Positions 1 through 8,764 are shown, counted from the first letter of the stretch. The stretch: DNA of 61,576 bases from JAVBLY01 sp031553035 (GCA_031553035.1 JAVBLY010000010.1:1-61576); one strand, 5' to 3'. Translations and numbers: made by a program. Notes: generated from the sequence alone by a model not told the origin.

Positions 1-1580
1 TAACCGGAAGCAGCTTTTGTTTCAACTAATGTATATTCACCTAAGGGAAGATCACTGAATTTTAAAGTGCCGTTAATGGCCTGCTTGGTTGTAATATTTC
101 CGTCTTTATCCTCAAGTGAGAATGCAGCACCTGATAGAAGCATTTTGGAATCTTTAAAGTCAACTTTTGTAAGGGAAACAGAACCTAATAATTTATCGTT
201 TTTTGCAACGCACTTTAAGTTTAGATTATCTTTACTTATAGTGATCTTATTATTTGTTATGAGATTATTATTATCATCAAATAACTTATATGTGGTAAGG
301 TCATAACCAGAAGCTGCTTTAGTTTCTGTTATTGTGTATTCGCCTAACGGCAGGTCGTTCCATGAAACAGTACCATTTATAGCCTGTTTGGTTGTAATAT
401 TCCCATCCTTGTCTTTAAGGGAGAAGATTGCACCTGACAGAAGTTTTTTGGAATCTTTTGAGTCGACTTTTGTAAGTGAAACTGAACCGGTTTTTTCCTT
501 TTCGTTTTTTGCAACGCACTTGAAGTTTTGTTTATCACTTTTTATCGTTATCTTATTATTAGTGATTAGGTTATTGTTGTCATCATACAATTTGTATGTT
601 GAAAGGTCATAACCTACAGGGGCTTTTGTCTCTGTTATGGTATAGTCACCGAGGGGGAGGTCACTCCATGTTGCTATTCCATTTATTGTCTCTGCGGTTA
701 CAATATTCCCATCCTTGTCTTTAAGTGAGAAGATCGCACCGGACAAAAGTTTTTTAGAATCTTTTGAATCAACTTTTGTAAGTGTAACAGACCCGGTTTT
801 TACTTTTTGATTGGTTGCAACGCATTTTATACTCTGGTTATACTTTGAAATAGTGATTTTGTTATTTGCAATAAGGTTATTATCATCATCATATAATTTA
901 TATGTTGTCAGGTCATAACCTGCAGGCGCTTTTGTTTCAGAAATGGTGTAATCACCAAGCGGCAGGTCGCTCCACGTTGCTATACCATTAACGGTTTCTT
1001 TAGATACTATATTTCCATCTTTATCTTTAAGAGAAAATATCGCACCTGAAAGCAATTTGTTCTTATCGCTTGAATCAACTTTTGTCAGTTTAACTGAACC
1101 AACGATCTGAGGGGCTTTGCCTTTGGAATAACCGCTGATGTTAAATTGTGAATTCTTTGTATCAGTTGTAATAAGAAAACTCTTATTATTATTGATGTTT
1201 ATTTCATAGTCATATGGAGCATAGATGACCCATCCTTTGTTATTATCGCCTCCGTTTGTTGAAAACCCCATACTGGAATCCCAATTGAACTTTGTGCCAT
1301 TTGTAAATGAAATCTGCATTGATACTACTTTATCTATGTCATTCTTGTTTGAATAAACCAAATGCCAAACAGAATAATAAGCTTTGTTACCATCCGGCTC
1401 TACATCAACGTAGTAGGGGTTATTCCACGTACTTCCGTCAAAACTTGAACCACTTCCTTTAAGGTAAATAGTTTTTTCTGCTTGTGTACCGGAACTGCTT
1501 AATAATACGCCAACTACAAAAGCGATTATCAGCACTATTATTGCAATAATAATATGATGCTTCTTTATTTTAGCTGTCAT
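1..1580 (-). CDS. Cna-B/SpaA-type repeat surface protein, 5' part only
   Basis: This partial gene runs off the left edge of the window, so only about 526 N-terminal residues are visible. It starts at an ATG preceded by an AAAGGA ribosome site. A short basic stretch (MTAKIKKHH) and a strongly hydrophobic segment (residues about 10-30) form a signal peptide or anchor. Residues about 35-160 are a unique N-terminal domain. From about residue 162 four copies of a roughly 101-residue module follow (DNA period 303-306 bp), each with an LTKVDS start, a SGAIFSLKDKDGN core and an ETKA(P/A)xGYDL end. The Lys of LTKVD and the Glu of ETKA match the residues that form the internal isopeptide bond in Cna-B/SpaA prealbumin-like domains. 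The likely role is a cell-wall stalk or adhesin. Any sortase signal would lie outside the window. Confidence 0.85.
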   Translation of the reverse strand, partial: MTAKIKKHHIIIAIIVLIIAFVVGVLLSSSGTQAEKTIYLKGSGSSFDGSTWNNPYYVDVEPDGNKAYYSVWHLVYSNKNDIDKVVSMQISFTNGTKFNWDSSMGFSTNGGDNNKGWVIYAPYDYEININNNKSFLITTDTKNSQFNISGYSKGKAPQIVGSVKLTKVDSSDKNKLLSGAIFSLKDKDGNIVSKETVNGIATWSDLPLGDYTISETKAPAGYDLTTYKLYDDDNNLIANNKITISKYNQSIKCVATNQKVKTGSVTLTKVDSKDSKKLLSGAIFSLKDKDGNIVTAETINGIATWSDLPLGDYTITETKAPVGYDLSTYKLYDDNNNLITNNKITIKSDKQNFKCVAKNEKEKTGSVSLTKVDSKDSKKLLSGAIFSLKDKDGNITTKQAINGTVSWNDLPLGEYTITETKAASGYDLTTYKLFDDNNNLITNNKITISKDNLNLKCVAKNDKLLGSVSLTKVDFKDSKMLLSGAAFSLEDKDGNITTKQAINGTLKFSDLPLGEYTLVETKAASG

Positions 1581-2088
1581 GTTTGTTTTCCTTTCTAATA
1601 CAATATCTAATGGTGGCTTGGTTATTTGTATTACTACCCTATAAGTTCTGTTTTAATAACTAATTGATTAAATAGACTGAAATGATTAAATATTTTTAAC
1701 AATATGTTAAATTTAATGATGTTTATTATATACATGGTAATATCAATATAAGGGGCAGGGAAGTTTTTACGGATGCTGTATGAAAAGAATAATGTCTTAG
1801 GGTTATTTATGAGAAAGACATAAAACAATAAATAACAACAAAACTGTCTCATAAAGTGTTGACAATCCAAAGTACAGCATAGTGATTGTTTAATAACTAG
1901 AATCAGAGATTATGCATTTGAATTTAATTGATTATATTAAAATAGTAAATTGTCCCGGGGATAGGGCAAATAAGAGAGTGGAATGCATTCACTAGAGATT
2001 TTTCAATTTCTATCTGTTCCTAAAATCTATGTTTTGGGAATAGTAATACATATCGAATATACATATTGCTATTCCCATGAAATCGGCG
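1581..2088. other. 508-bp intergenic region
   Basis: This AT-rich stretch lies upstream of the Cna-B gene and downstream of the small membrane protein gene. A 78-codon minus-strand frame (1634-1870) is present but is Phe/Ile/Asn-rich, has no good ribosome site and no recognisable domain, so I do not call it. A 10-bp palindrome GAATGCATTC lies at 1981-1990. I could not find a convincing promoter. Confidence 0.5.
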
Positions 2089-2382
2089 TTATTGCTGCGT
2101 TTGATCATGTTCCTTTTCGTGTCTATTCTTTGTCTCACGTCTTGTACATAATTTTTCGATTTTGTGTATTAGCACATTATGACTTTTTTCCTGGTCCTCT
2201 TTGAATTTTTCAAATTCTTCTCTGGATATCCAATTATAATTATATGCATCCTTTGCGCTATAGTTATGCTTGGATTTTCTTACCGTATTTATTAGTAACA
2301 AAATTATTCCTACTAATAATAATAAGACGATCAATAAAGAAAAGAAGAAAAAAACAATTTCAAGTGTTGCTAAAGTACCCAT
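2089..2382 (-). CDS. small single-span membrane protein, unknown function
   Basis: This is a 97-residue protein. I chose the second ATG of the frame (2382) because a GGAGGG ribosome site sits just before it, overlapping the first ATG. Residues about 8-32 are a very hydrophobic membrane span rich in Phe, Leu, Ile and Val. The rest is a charged cytoplasmic tail (ISREEFEKFKEDQEKSH) with heptad-like spacing that could form a coiled coil. I recognise no family. It lies between the Cna-B gene and the LysM gene on the same strand, but with wide gaps on both sides, so it probably has its own transcript. Confidence 0.55.
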   Translation of the reverse strand: MGTLATLEIVFFFFSLLIVLLLLVGIILLLINTVRKSKHNYSAKDAYNYNWISREEFEKFKEDQEKSHNVLIHKIEKLCTRRETKNRHEKEHDQTQQ

Positions 2383-2557
2383 GAATATTCCCTCCATTCA
2401 TTACAATGCAAATACTATAACTTCTAACTATATTATAATCGATTTTTTGGAATAATTACATAGATATCTATAATTATCTTTTATTATCCTTTGATATGCA
2501 GATAAAAGCTGCAACAAAGAGGCGTAACCGTTGCAATTACTGGCCTACAGCTACTAA

Positions 2558-2686
2558 AGCTCTAATTTGCGATTTAAGCGACTTTTAGGATGTTCCGGAT
2601 ACATAGATCCTGCAAAAATGCGTTTGTTTTGGTATATGTTGAATTTGGAACGATATTTGACAGATTTATGGGTTGAAGACTTTTAA
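2558..2686 (+). pseudogene. possible gene remnant, open 43-codon tail
   Basis: The 308-bp gap between the two small genes contains an open stretch on the plus strand ending in TAA at 2684-2686. Its translation looks protein-like (SGYIDPAKMRLFWYMLNLER, then YLTDLWVEDF) although it has no start codon with a ribosome site. In the frame just upstream an ATG-initiated 30-codon frame ends at the same place, as if a frameshift had split a gene. I cannot assign a family. It may be chance. Confidence 0.2.
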
Positions 2687-2705
2687 ATTGAAACCAGCGA
2701 TGTAA

Positions 2706-3011
2706 TTAAGCCACGGGAATTTTCAAAGTTTGCCCCGGATAAAGTTCTCCTGCGGAGATATCATTAACGCTGCAGATCTCTTTGACCAGATTCCTGACAT
2801 CAATGCCATCGTTATATTCATCAGCGATATCCCATAAAGTATCACCGGCCATAACTACAACAGTTTCATATTTCGTGTCTTCCATACCTGATACAGTGGA
2901 TTTAAATACAAGACCGCCGGCAAGGAATGCTATGGTCACTAAAATCAAAACGAAAATAATGAACCTGGTCCATGAGTATATTCTGAATCCTTTATTATTT
3001 TTAGTGTTCAT
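2706..3011 (-). CDS. LysM-domain membrane protein, YneA-like SOS division inhibitor candidate
   Basis: This is a 101-residue protein starting at an ATG preceded by AAAGGAG. Residues about 15-37 form one membrane span (FIIFVLILVTIAFLAGGLVF). Residues about 50-100 are a LysM fold (MAGDTLWDIADEYNDG ... YPGQTLKIPVA) expected to face the wall and bind peptidoglycan. This is the size and layout of Bacillus YneA and related SOS-induced cell-division suppressors (one span plus LysM). The promoter region carries three LexA-type boxes (3037-3108), which supports the assignment. In Bacilli yneA lies divergent from lexA, but no lexA is found here. The YneA function is inferred from architecture and regulation; other small LysM proteins remain possible. 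Confidence 0.75.
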   Translation of the reverse strand: MNTKNNKGFRIYSWTRFIIFVLILVTIAFLAGGLVFKSTVSGMEDTKYETVVVMAGDTLWDIADEYNDGIDVRNLVKEICSVNDISAGELYPGQTLKIPVA

Positions 3012-3036
3012 TCCCTACTCTCCTTTATCGACAATG

Positions 3037-3108
3037 TAAACATCTGTTCGTATTATAAGTATAGATAAACATACGTTCGATGTCAATACCAAAATGAACA
3101 AATGTTCG
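3037..3108 (-). promoter_or_regulatory. SOS promoter with three LexA boxes
   Basis: Read on the minus strand there is a -35 TTGACA (3081-3086), a 17-bp spacer and a -10 TATACT (3058-3063). Three LexA-type boxes, CGAAC-N4-GTTYA in the gene's direction, lie at 3095-3108, 3066-3079 and 3037-3050. Their starts are exactly 29 bp apart. The upstream box precedes the -35, the middle one fills the spacer and the last lies just after the -10. This arrangement predicts tight LexA repression of the LysM gene. Confidence 0.85.
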
Positions 3109-3167
3109 TAATTAATATTGTTGTAATAAAAGAGGTCTGAAAATCCAGGATCGCAGGGATATTCCCT

Positions 3168-3899
3168 TTAATTGTCTTTTGTTAAATGTGCTTTTGAATA
3201 AAGCATATCAAGCTGTCTGATAAGTTTGTTCTTGAATATGATACCCAATATGAATAGAACGACTGCAACCCCTATCATTATGTAAAGACCGACATAACTG
3301 TTGCTTCTGAAGAATGTTCCCATAAGAATAGTTCCCATGAGAGCCGGTGTCCGCCCCACCAGATTTATAACAAGAAACGGCAGAAAACGCATTTCGGATA
3401 CACCGGCGGCATATGTGATCATATCCTTCGGGACTCCCGGGATAAGGAAAAGGATGAATATGATTATAACGGCTTTTTTGCTGTTGAGCCGATGTACATA
3501 TCTTTGTATACGTTCTTCACCGAAAACCATATGAACAAAGTCGGTCCCGAGAAATTTAGCAATATAGAATGTCAAAAGTGTTCCAAGACCGATTCCGATA
3601 ATAGAAAAAAGATACGCCAGCCAGAAGTTGAAGGCATATCCCGCGGCAAACTGGATAGCCTGGCCCGGGATGATGGAAACAACGATCTGGAATATCTGAA
3701 CACCGATATAAACAAACACACTGCCTGCTTTATACTGGTCAAGCATTGCATTCACTGAATCCAGAGACTTGAAATGATCGATTATCCCTGGATTGCTAAG
3801 ATAAATGAGCAGAGGTATCCCTATAATTATAAAAATAAGGACTGCAAATTTAACTATAGTCAATGCCCGTTTTATTTGTTTTTGTCTTTTTTCTTTCAT
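3168..3899 (-). CDS. TVP38/TMEM64 family (SNARE-associated/DedA-like) membrane protein
   Basis: This 243-residue protein has about five or six hydrophobic segments. It carries the family core: a Gly/Ala-rich re-entrant region (IPGQAIQFAAGYAFNFWLA), then GIGLGTLLTFYIAKFLG, and a conserved FLIPGVPKDMITYAAG segment. TVP38/TMEM64 and DedA proteins are membrane proteins tied to lipid scrambling or membrane homeostasis, and the bacterial substrate is mostly unknown. It lies on the same strand between the YnbB-like gene and the LysM gene, with separate gaps of 93 and 156 bp. Confidence 0.85.
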   Translation of the reverse strand: MKEKRQKQIKRALTIVKFAVLIFIIIGIPLLIYLSNPGIIDHFKSLDSVNAMLDQYKAGSVFVYIGVQIFQIVVSIIPGQAIQFAAGYAFNFWLAYLFSIIGIGLGTLLTFYIAKFLGTDFVHMVFGEERIQRYVHRLNSKKAVIIIFILFLIPGVPKDMITYAAGVSEMRFLPFLVINLVGRTPALMGTILMGTFFRSNSYVGLYIMIGVAVVLFILGIIFKNKLIRQLDMLYSKAHLTKDN

Positions 3900-3992
3900 C
3901 GATTATTTTTAACAGACTTTCCGATATTAAAAGAATTCCCAATCATCTTATTCATTATATACCCCTGTATTTTAAACACTATTAACAAATTC

Positions 3993-5288
3993 TTAAAAAT
4001 TATTGATAAAACCTTTCTGAGCCATTGTTTTGACAGCATTCATGACACCGAACTTGGAATGTTCGTAAGATATACCGCCCTGAAAATATGCGATATATGG
4101 CTCTCTCACCGGACTGTCGGCAGATAATTCCATTGTGCTGCCCTGAATGAATGAACCTGATGCCATGATGACTTCGTGATCGTAACCGGCCATTTCACCG
4201 GGTATTGGGGTAACATATGCGTCTATCGCCGCAGCAGACTGGATGCCCTCGCAAAACGCGGCTACCGCGGCTGGATCGTCAAGTTTCACAGCCTGGACTA
4301 TATCGCTTCTCTGGGCCGCCGGTTCGGGACATATGGCGAAGCCAAGCTTTTCGAATACCGAGGAACAAAGAATAGCCCCTTTTACAGCGCCCGTAACAGT
4401 CCTTGGAGCGTAGAACATTCCCTGGAGCATTGTTCTGGTCTGGCCGAATGTGAGACCGCATTCACCGCCTATGCCGGGACATGTGAGGCGATAGCTGATT
4501 TTTTCTATCAGATCGGCTTTGCCTGCAGCATACCCGCCGGAAAGGGCCAAACCGCCGCCGGGGTTCTTTATAAGTGAACCTGCCATTATGTCTGCACCCA
4601 CATCTGTGGGCTCGATGACATCAAGAAATTCACCGTAGCAGTTATCTACCATGCAAATTATATTCGTGTTTATGTTCTTGACGAATTCGACCCATTTTTT
4701 GATTCTCGGAATTGTAAGTGCCGGTCGCCATGAATAGCCTGTCGCCCGCTGTAGGCATACCATCTTCGTTTTTTCTGATATGGCTTTGCCCAGTGCATCA
4801 TAGTCTATATCGCCGTCATCTGCCAGTTCAGTCTGATTATAAGATATCCCGAATTCTTTCAAAGATCCCATTCCTGAGCCGGTAAGACCGATCACACCGT
4901 AAAGAGAGTCGTATGGGCTGCCGGAGCAGTAGATCATCTCGTCTCCCGGTCTTAAAAGCCCGGCTAGCGTTATGGAAAGCGCATGGGTACCGTTAACGAT
5001 CTGGGTCCGTACCAGAGCATCTTCGGTGCCGAATATTGTTGCAAACAGATTTTCAGTGGCATCTCTTCCCATGTCGTTATAACCGTATCCAGTGTTCCAA
5101 GCGAAATGACTGTCGCTGATCCTGTTTTCCTGAAAGGCATTCAGAACCTTGTATTGATTATATTCACCGACATCATCGATCTCCTTGAAACGGCCGGTAA
5201 GATCTTTCTCGCAAGACTGGATCAGATCAATTATTTTATCATTTATTCCGAATTTTTCATTTAAGATTGCTCTTGTTTGTTTTATCAT
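3993..5288 (-). CDS. ynbB: methionine gamma-lyase/aluminium-resistance family PLP enzyme
   Basis: This 431-residue protein has the fold-type I PLP transferase layout. An ATENLFATIFGTEDALVR segment is followed by the substrate loop (CSGSPYDSLYGVIG), the region around a Cys-Tyr pair (MVDNCYGEF) and the likely PLP-binding Lys in AGSLIKNPGGG. It matches the YnbB family, annotated as aluminium resistance protein or methionine gamma-lyase family. The true substrate is not established, and C-S lyase chemistry is inferred from Cys/Met-metabolism PLP enzymes. In Bacilli ynbB is near mutS-mutL-hfq and lexA; here it is separated from mutL-miaA by the plus-strand antiporter cluster. It starts at ATG 5288, and a 281-bp repeat-containing gap lies upstream. 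Confidence 0.85.
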   Translation of the reverse strand: MIKQTRAILNEKFGINDKIIDLIQSCEKDLTGRFKEIDDVGEYNQYKVLNAFQENRISDSHFAWNTGYGYNDMGRDATENLFATIFGTEDALVRTQIVNGTHALSITLAGLLRPGDEMIYCSGSPYDSLYGVIGLTGSGMGSLKEFGISYNQTELADDGDIDYDALGKAISEKTKMVCLQRATGYSWRPALTIPRIKKWVEFVKNINTNIICMVDNCYGEFLDVIEPTDVGADIMAGSLIKNPGGGLALSGGYAAGKADLIEKISYRLTCPGIGGECGLTFGQTRTMLQGMFYAPRTVTGAVKGAILCSSVFEKLGFAICPEPAAQRSDIVQAVKLDDPAAVAAFCEGIQSAAAIDAYVTPIPGEMAGYDHEVIMASGSFIQGSTMELSADSPVREPYIAYFQGGISYEHSKFGVMNAVKTMAQKGFINNF

Positions 5289-5410
5289 TTATATATCCTT
5301 TAATCAACTTCGGTATCTGCTTATAATAGTAAGCATTATAACATTTTTATTCTGAGTTTGAAAATTAAAAGGTCTTTTGGAGAACCTGATTTGAGAAAAT
5401 TTTGCTTTTA

Positions 5411-5518
5411 TGGTCAGTTTTCCTCATATAGGGTGATTTTAGGCTTCGAATTCTTTGATTCTGGACAAATATGCTCATATAGGGTGTTCGATTCACCCGA
5501 TATGAGCGATTTTGACCA
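5411..5518. repeat. three copies of a 25-bp intergenic repeat
   Basis: Copies at 5411-5435 and 5462-5486 are direct; the copy at 5494-5518 is inverted. Each reads TGG(T/A)CA, six or seven variable bases, then CTCATAT(A/C)GGGTG. Copies 2 and 3 face each other with a 7-bp loop, making a hairpin with 13 of 14 stem positions paired (5473-5486 against 5494-5507). The starts of the two direct copies are 51 bp apart. The repeats occupy the divergent gap between the YnbB-like gene and the HAD gene, so they could be operators or a mobile-type intergenic repeat. Confidence 0.8.
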
Positions 5519-5569
5519 AATATCGCCGAATAACAAAACAGTGAGAAAATGATGAAGGATCATTCTTGA

Positions 5570-6163
5570 ATGTGTTATGATATACAAATGAGCAGCGAGA
5601 CGATAAACGTATACGATTTTGATAAAACCATCTACGACGGTGACAGCACTGTGGACTTCTATAAGTACTGCCTGCGTAATTACCCGGCAATTATCCTTAA
5701 ATGGCCGCAGATTATCTTATACGCAATATTATTTTTTCTGAGGATAGTCTCCAAAACATCATTCAAGGAAAAAATGTATAGATTTTTAAGAGATGTGCCG
5801 GACATAGACAAAGCGCTGGACGAATTCTGGAAAAACCATAAAAAGAACATAAAAAGCTGGTATCTTGAGCAGAAGCGGGAAACTGACCTTATAAGCTCCG
5901 CCTCCCCTTTTTTCCTGCTTGAGCCTATTTGCAGAGAACTTGGTGTGAGACTCATCGCTTCACGGGTAGACTCCAAAACAGGTCGTTACACCGGACTTAA
6001 CAATCACGGTGAGGAAAAGGTCCGGAATTTCATTCTGGATTATCCCAATACGGGTATCAACGAATTCTACTCGGATTCGCTGTCCGATACACCGATGGCG
6101 CTTATCGCCCATAATTCTTACCTAGTCAAAGGCAGTCAAATCAGCGAATGGCCGGAAAAATAA
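5570..6163 (+). CDS. HAD-superfamily phosphatase (HAD-IB, SerB-like)
   Basis: This protein of up to 197 residues carries HAD motif I as DFDKTIYDGDST near the N-terminus (nucleophile and acid Asp) and motif IV as SDSLSDTPM near the C-terminus. A helical cap lies between them with a hydrophobic stretch, IILYAILFFLRIV, typical of the membrane-near subgroup of HAD-IB hydrolases. It should be a Mg-dependent phosphomonoesterase; the substrate is unknown. The ATG at 5570 has a GAAGGA about 12 bases upstream. The ATG at 5588 (MSSETINVYDFDKT) would give a more usual N-terminus but has no ribosome site. It is followed 83 bp later by the antiporter gene on the same strand. Confidence 0.8.
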   Translation: MCYDIQMSSETINVYDFDKTIYDGDSTVDFYKYCLRNYPAIILKWPQIILYAILFFLRIVSKTSFKEKMYRFLRDVPDIDKALDEFWKNHKKNIKSWYLEQKRETDLISSASPFFLLEPICRELGVRLIASRVDSKTGRYTGLNNHGEEKVRNFILDYPNTGINEFYSDSLSDTPMALIAHNSYLVKGSQISEWPEK

Positions 6164-6246
6164 CAAGTTAATCATTGTCTTTATTGCGAAAATATAATAT
6201 CCTATACGTGTGTTATTTTTTTATCTTATTTATCAAAGGAGGACGT

Positions 6247-7644
6247 ATGGATAATTATGGATTTTTATCACTGCTTCCGGTTTTACTGATTCTTGTTTTT
6301 GCGGTAATAACCAGAAGGACCCTATTCGCGATGACGATAGGATTATGTACTGCCGCTCTTGTTCTGGGCGGGTTCACCGGATTTTTAGATTCATTATTTA
6401 CAAATGTATATGCAGGAATGAGCAATGAGACGCTGCAATGGCTGGTGCTCGTAATAGCCATGTTCGGTATACTAATTTCACTGTTCGAGAGATCCGGAGC
6501 TGTACATGACTTCGGTAGATGGACCAGCAGATTCGTTAAAACCAAGAAACAGACATTGTTTGCTACTTTTATACTGGGAATCATAGTATTCATCGACGAT
6601 TACTTAAACAACCTGGCTGTAGGCACAACCATGAAAGGCATCACCGACGAGCATAAAATACCAAGGACCCAACTGGCATATGTTGTTAACAGCGTGGCGG
6701 CTCCGGTTTGTGTGCTCATTCCAATGTCATCATGGGCTGTATACTTCGGCGGACTTTTCGAAGCTGACGGCATAACAGTTAATGGAACAGGAATGGGCGC
6801 TTACATACAGGCGATCCCGTTTATTTTCTATGGCTGGGCGGCAGTCATAGTAGTTATTCTTCAGATCTCAGGTGTTATACCTAAATTGGGACTGATCAAA
6901 AAAGACACTATCAGGGCCGAAGAAACGGGAAATGTTTTTCCTGTGGGAACGGAACCTATGGTGATAGCCACAGAAGAAATCGAAGAAATCAATGAAGAAG
7001 TCGAAGAAATAGTACATCCTGTAAAGGCACATCCTTGGAATTTCCTTGTGCCGCTGGCAGTCATGATAGCTGTTACGCTGCTCACGGATATAGATGTGCT
7101 GATAGGTTCGATTTCAGGAGTTGTGACTGCCTTTCTGATGTACCTGATAGAAAGAAAATTGAAATTCAAGGAACTGCTGACAGCGAGTTTTGACGGAGTT
7201 ATCAGCATGGGCTTTGTACTCATGCTTTCAGTACTTGCATTTTCTGTGCAAAATGCAAATATCGAGCTTGGACTTGCGGAATATGTTATCGCGACAGTGG
7301 AGCCAATAATGAAAGGCGCTTTCCTTCCTATGGTCGTTTTCCTGGTTTGCGGCGTCTATGCATATGCAACAGGATGTTTCTGGGATCTGGCAGTCATCAT
7401 TTTGCCGATCGTTATTCCTCTTGCCCAGGCTATGGGAGTTGATCCGATAATTGCAGGCGCTGCAGTTTTCTCAGGAGCGGCATTCGGGAGCAACACCTGT
7501 CTTTACGGCGACGGAGTAATTCTGGCATCACAGGCATGCGGTATCAAATCCATCGATCTGATGTTTGCCACCATACCCTATGCAGCCATTGCCGGAGGTA
7601 TTTCTGCGGTGCTGTATCTGATATCGGGATTTGTATTCGCGTAA
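6247..7644 (+). CDS. NhaC-family Na+/H+ antiporter-like transporter
   Basis: This 465-residue membrane protein starts at an ATG behind a perfect AAAGGAGG site. An in-frame ATG at 6175 is further upstream and lacks such a site. There are about 11-12 hydrophobic segments. The conserved NhaC-family segments include FIDDYLNNLAVGTTM, SVAAPVCVLIPMSSWAVY and, near the C-terminus, the FSGAAFGSNTCLYGDGVI region. A charged loop (EEIEEINEEVEEIVHP) lies in the middle, where NhaC proteins usually have a cytoplasmic loop. The family exchanges Na+ with H+ or organic acids, and the exact substrate is not visible. The next gene, an M42 peptidase, starts 29 bp downstream, so the two are probably cotranscribed. 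Confidence 0.85.
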   Translation: MDNYGFLSLLPVLLILVFAVITRRTLFAMTIGLCTAALVLGGFTGFLDSLFTNVYAGMSNETLQWLVLVIAMFGILISLFERSGAVHDFGRWTSRFVKTKKQTLFATFILGIIVFIDDYLNNLAVGTTMKGITDEHKIPRTQLAYVVNSVAAPVCVLIPMSSWAVYFGGLFEADGITVNGTGMGAYIQAIPFIFYGWAAVIVVILQISGVIPKLGLIKKDTIRAEETGNVFPVGTEPMVIATEEIEEINEEVEEIVHPVKAHPWNFLVPLAVMIAVTLLTDIDVLIGSISGVVTAFLMYLIERKLKFKELLTASFDGVISMGFVLMLSVLAFSVQNANIELGLAEYVIATVEPIMKGAFLPMVVFLVCGVYAYATGCFWDLAVIILPIVIPLAQAMGVDPIIAGAAVFSGAAFGSNTCLYGDGVILASQACGIKSIDLMFATIPYAAIAGGISAVLYLISGFVFA

Positions 7645-7673
7645 GTGATGCTCTTTACAGAAAGGAAATTACA

Positions 7674-8762
7674 ATGAGTACTGACAAATCAAGGCTGGCA
7701 GAATATTTAATGAAATTTGACAATGTTATCGGTGTTTCAGGAGATGAGACCAGAGTTGGTGATCTTCTGAAATCCGAAATGGACGGTCTTTACGATGAAT
7801 ATGTGGAAGATCCTATGGGAAACCGAATATTCATCAAAAAAGGCTCAAATCCGAACAAAACCATTATGTTTTCTGCCCATATGGATGAGATTGGATTCAT
7901 CATCAATTACATAGAAGATGAAGGGTTTGCCCGTATTTTCCCGGTGGGCTATCATGATGACCGAATGGTGGTCAACCAGGATCTTGTATTTGTGACCGAC
8001 GACGGAAAAGAAATCCACGGTGTTACAGGATCCAAGCCGGCTCATATTATGACCGAAGAAGATCATAAAAACGTACTGCCTATTGAAGAACTGTTTGTTG
8101 ATTTCGGAACCGAAAGCAAAGCTGAAACCATGGCTCTCGGAATAGCTCCCGGCAATTACGGGACATTCAACAGACAGGGATATTTTCTCAACGGCGGTAA
8201 GTATTATACCGGAAAATCCATCGACGACAGAGCATGCATCGCCATAATGGTAGAAGTTATGCAGAGGATACAGAGCATGGATATAGAACCTAATGTCTGT
8301 ATGGCAGGTACAGTCCAGGAAGAAGTCGGAATGAGAGCCGGAGGTCCCATCGGCAACAGGATAAAACCTGAAATTATGATGGCTCTCGACGTTACTTTGA
8401 CTGGCGGTACGCCGGGCGTTGAAAAGCGTCAGTGTTCTTCTGAAATGGGAAAAGGCGTTGCATTCAAATATTATGACTGGGATCCAAATCTAGGCATGAC
8501 CGGATCCAATGTCCCGAGAAAAGTCACAAAACATCTGATAAGTATCGCTGAGAAATATAATATTCCGTGGCAGCCCGAAGTGATCATGGGCGGCGGAACC
8601 GATGCATGGTCGGTCGCAATGTCAGGAGAAGGTATCCTCACCGGCGGAATATGCCTGCCTCAAAGATATATGCATACTGCAGTTGGTACTGTAAACATGG
8701 ACGATATGGAGACTATGACGGATTATGTCGTTAAATATCTTCAGGATTATGTGACTCTATAG
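7674..8762 (+). CDS. M42 family aminopeptidase (FrvX-like)
   Basis: This 362-residue protein starts at ATG 7674 with GAAAGGA upstream; an earlier in-frame ATG lies inside the antiporter gene. It has the M42 (TET-type) metallopeptidase signatures: SAHMDEIGF (first metal His/Asp), KSIDDRACIA (bridging Asp), VQEEVGMRAG (catalytic Glu pair), ALDVTLTGGTP, and the late His in RYMHTAVG. These cytosolic enzymes cut N-terminal residues from peptides using two Zn or Co ions and often form dodecamers. Cotranscription with the antiporter suggests peptide or amino-acid use. The stop is 2 bp from the end of the convergent recombinase gene, with no clear terminator. Confidence 0.92.
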   Translation: MSTDKSRLAEYLMKFDNVIGVSGDETRVGDLLKSEMDGLYDEYVEDPMGNRIFIKKGSNPNKTIMFSAHMDEIGFIINYIEDEGFARIFPVGYHDDRMVVNQDLVFVTDDGKEIHGVTGSKPAHIMTEEDHKNVLPIEELFVDFGTESKAETMALGIAPGNYGTFNRQGYFLNGGKYYTGKSIDDRACIAIMVEVMQRIQSMDIEPNVCMAGTVQEEVGMRAGGPIGNRIKPEIMMALDVTLTGGTPGVEKRQCSSEMGKGVAFKYYDWDPNLGMTGSNVPRKVTKHLISIAEKYNIPWQPEVIMGGGTDAWSVAMSGEGILTGGICLPQRYMHTAVGTVNMDDMETMTDYVVKYLQDYVTL

Positions 8763-8764
8763 AA

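Noticed and set aside
1634..1870. 78-codon minus-strand frame
   Set aside because: There is no good ribosome site and no domain, and the biased composition is expected from AT-rich DNA.
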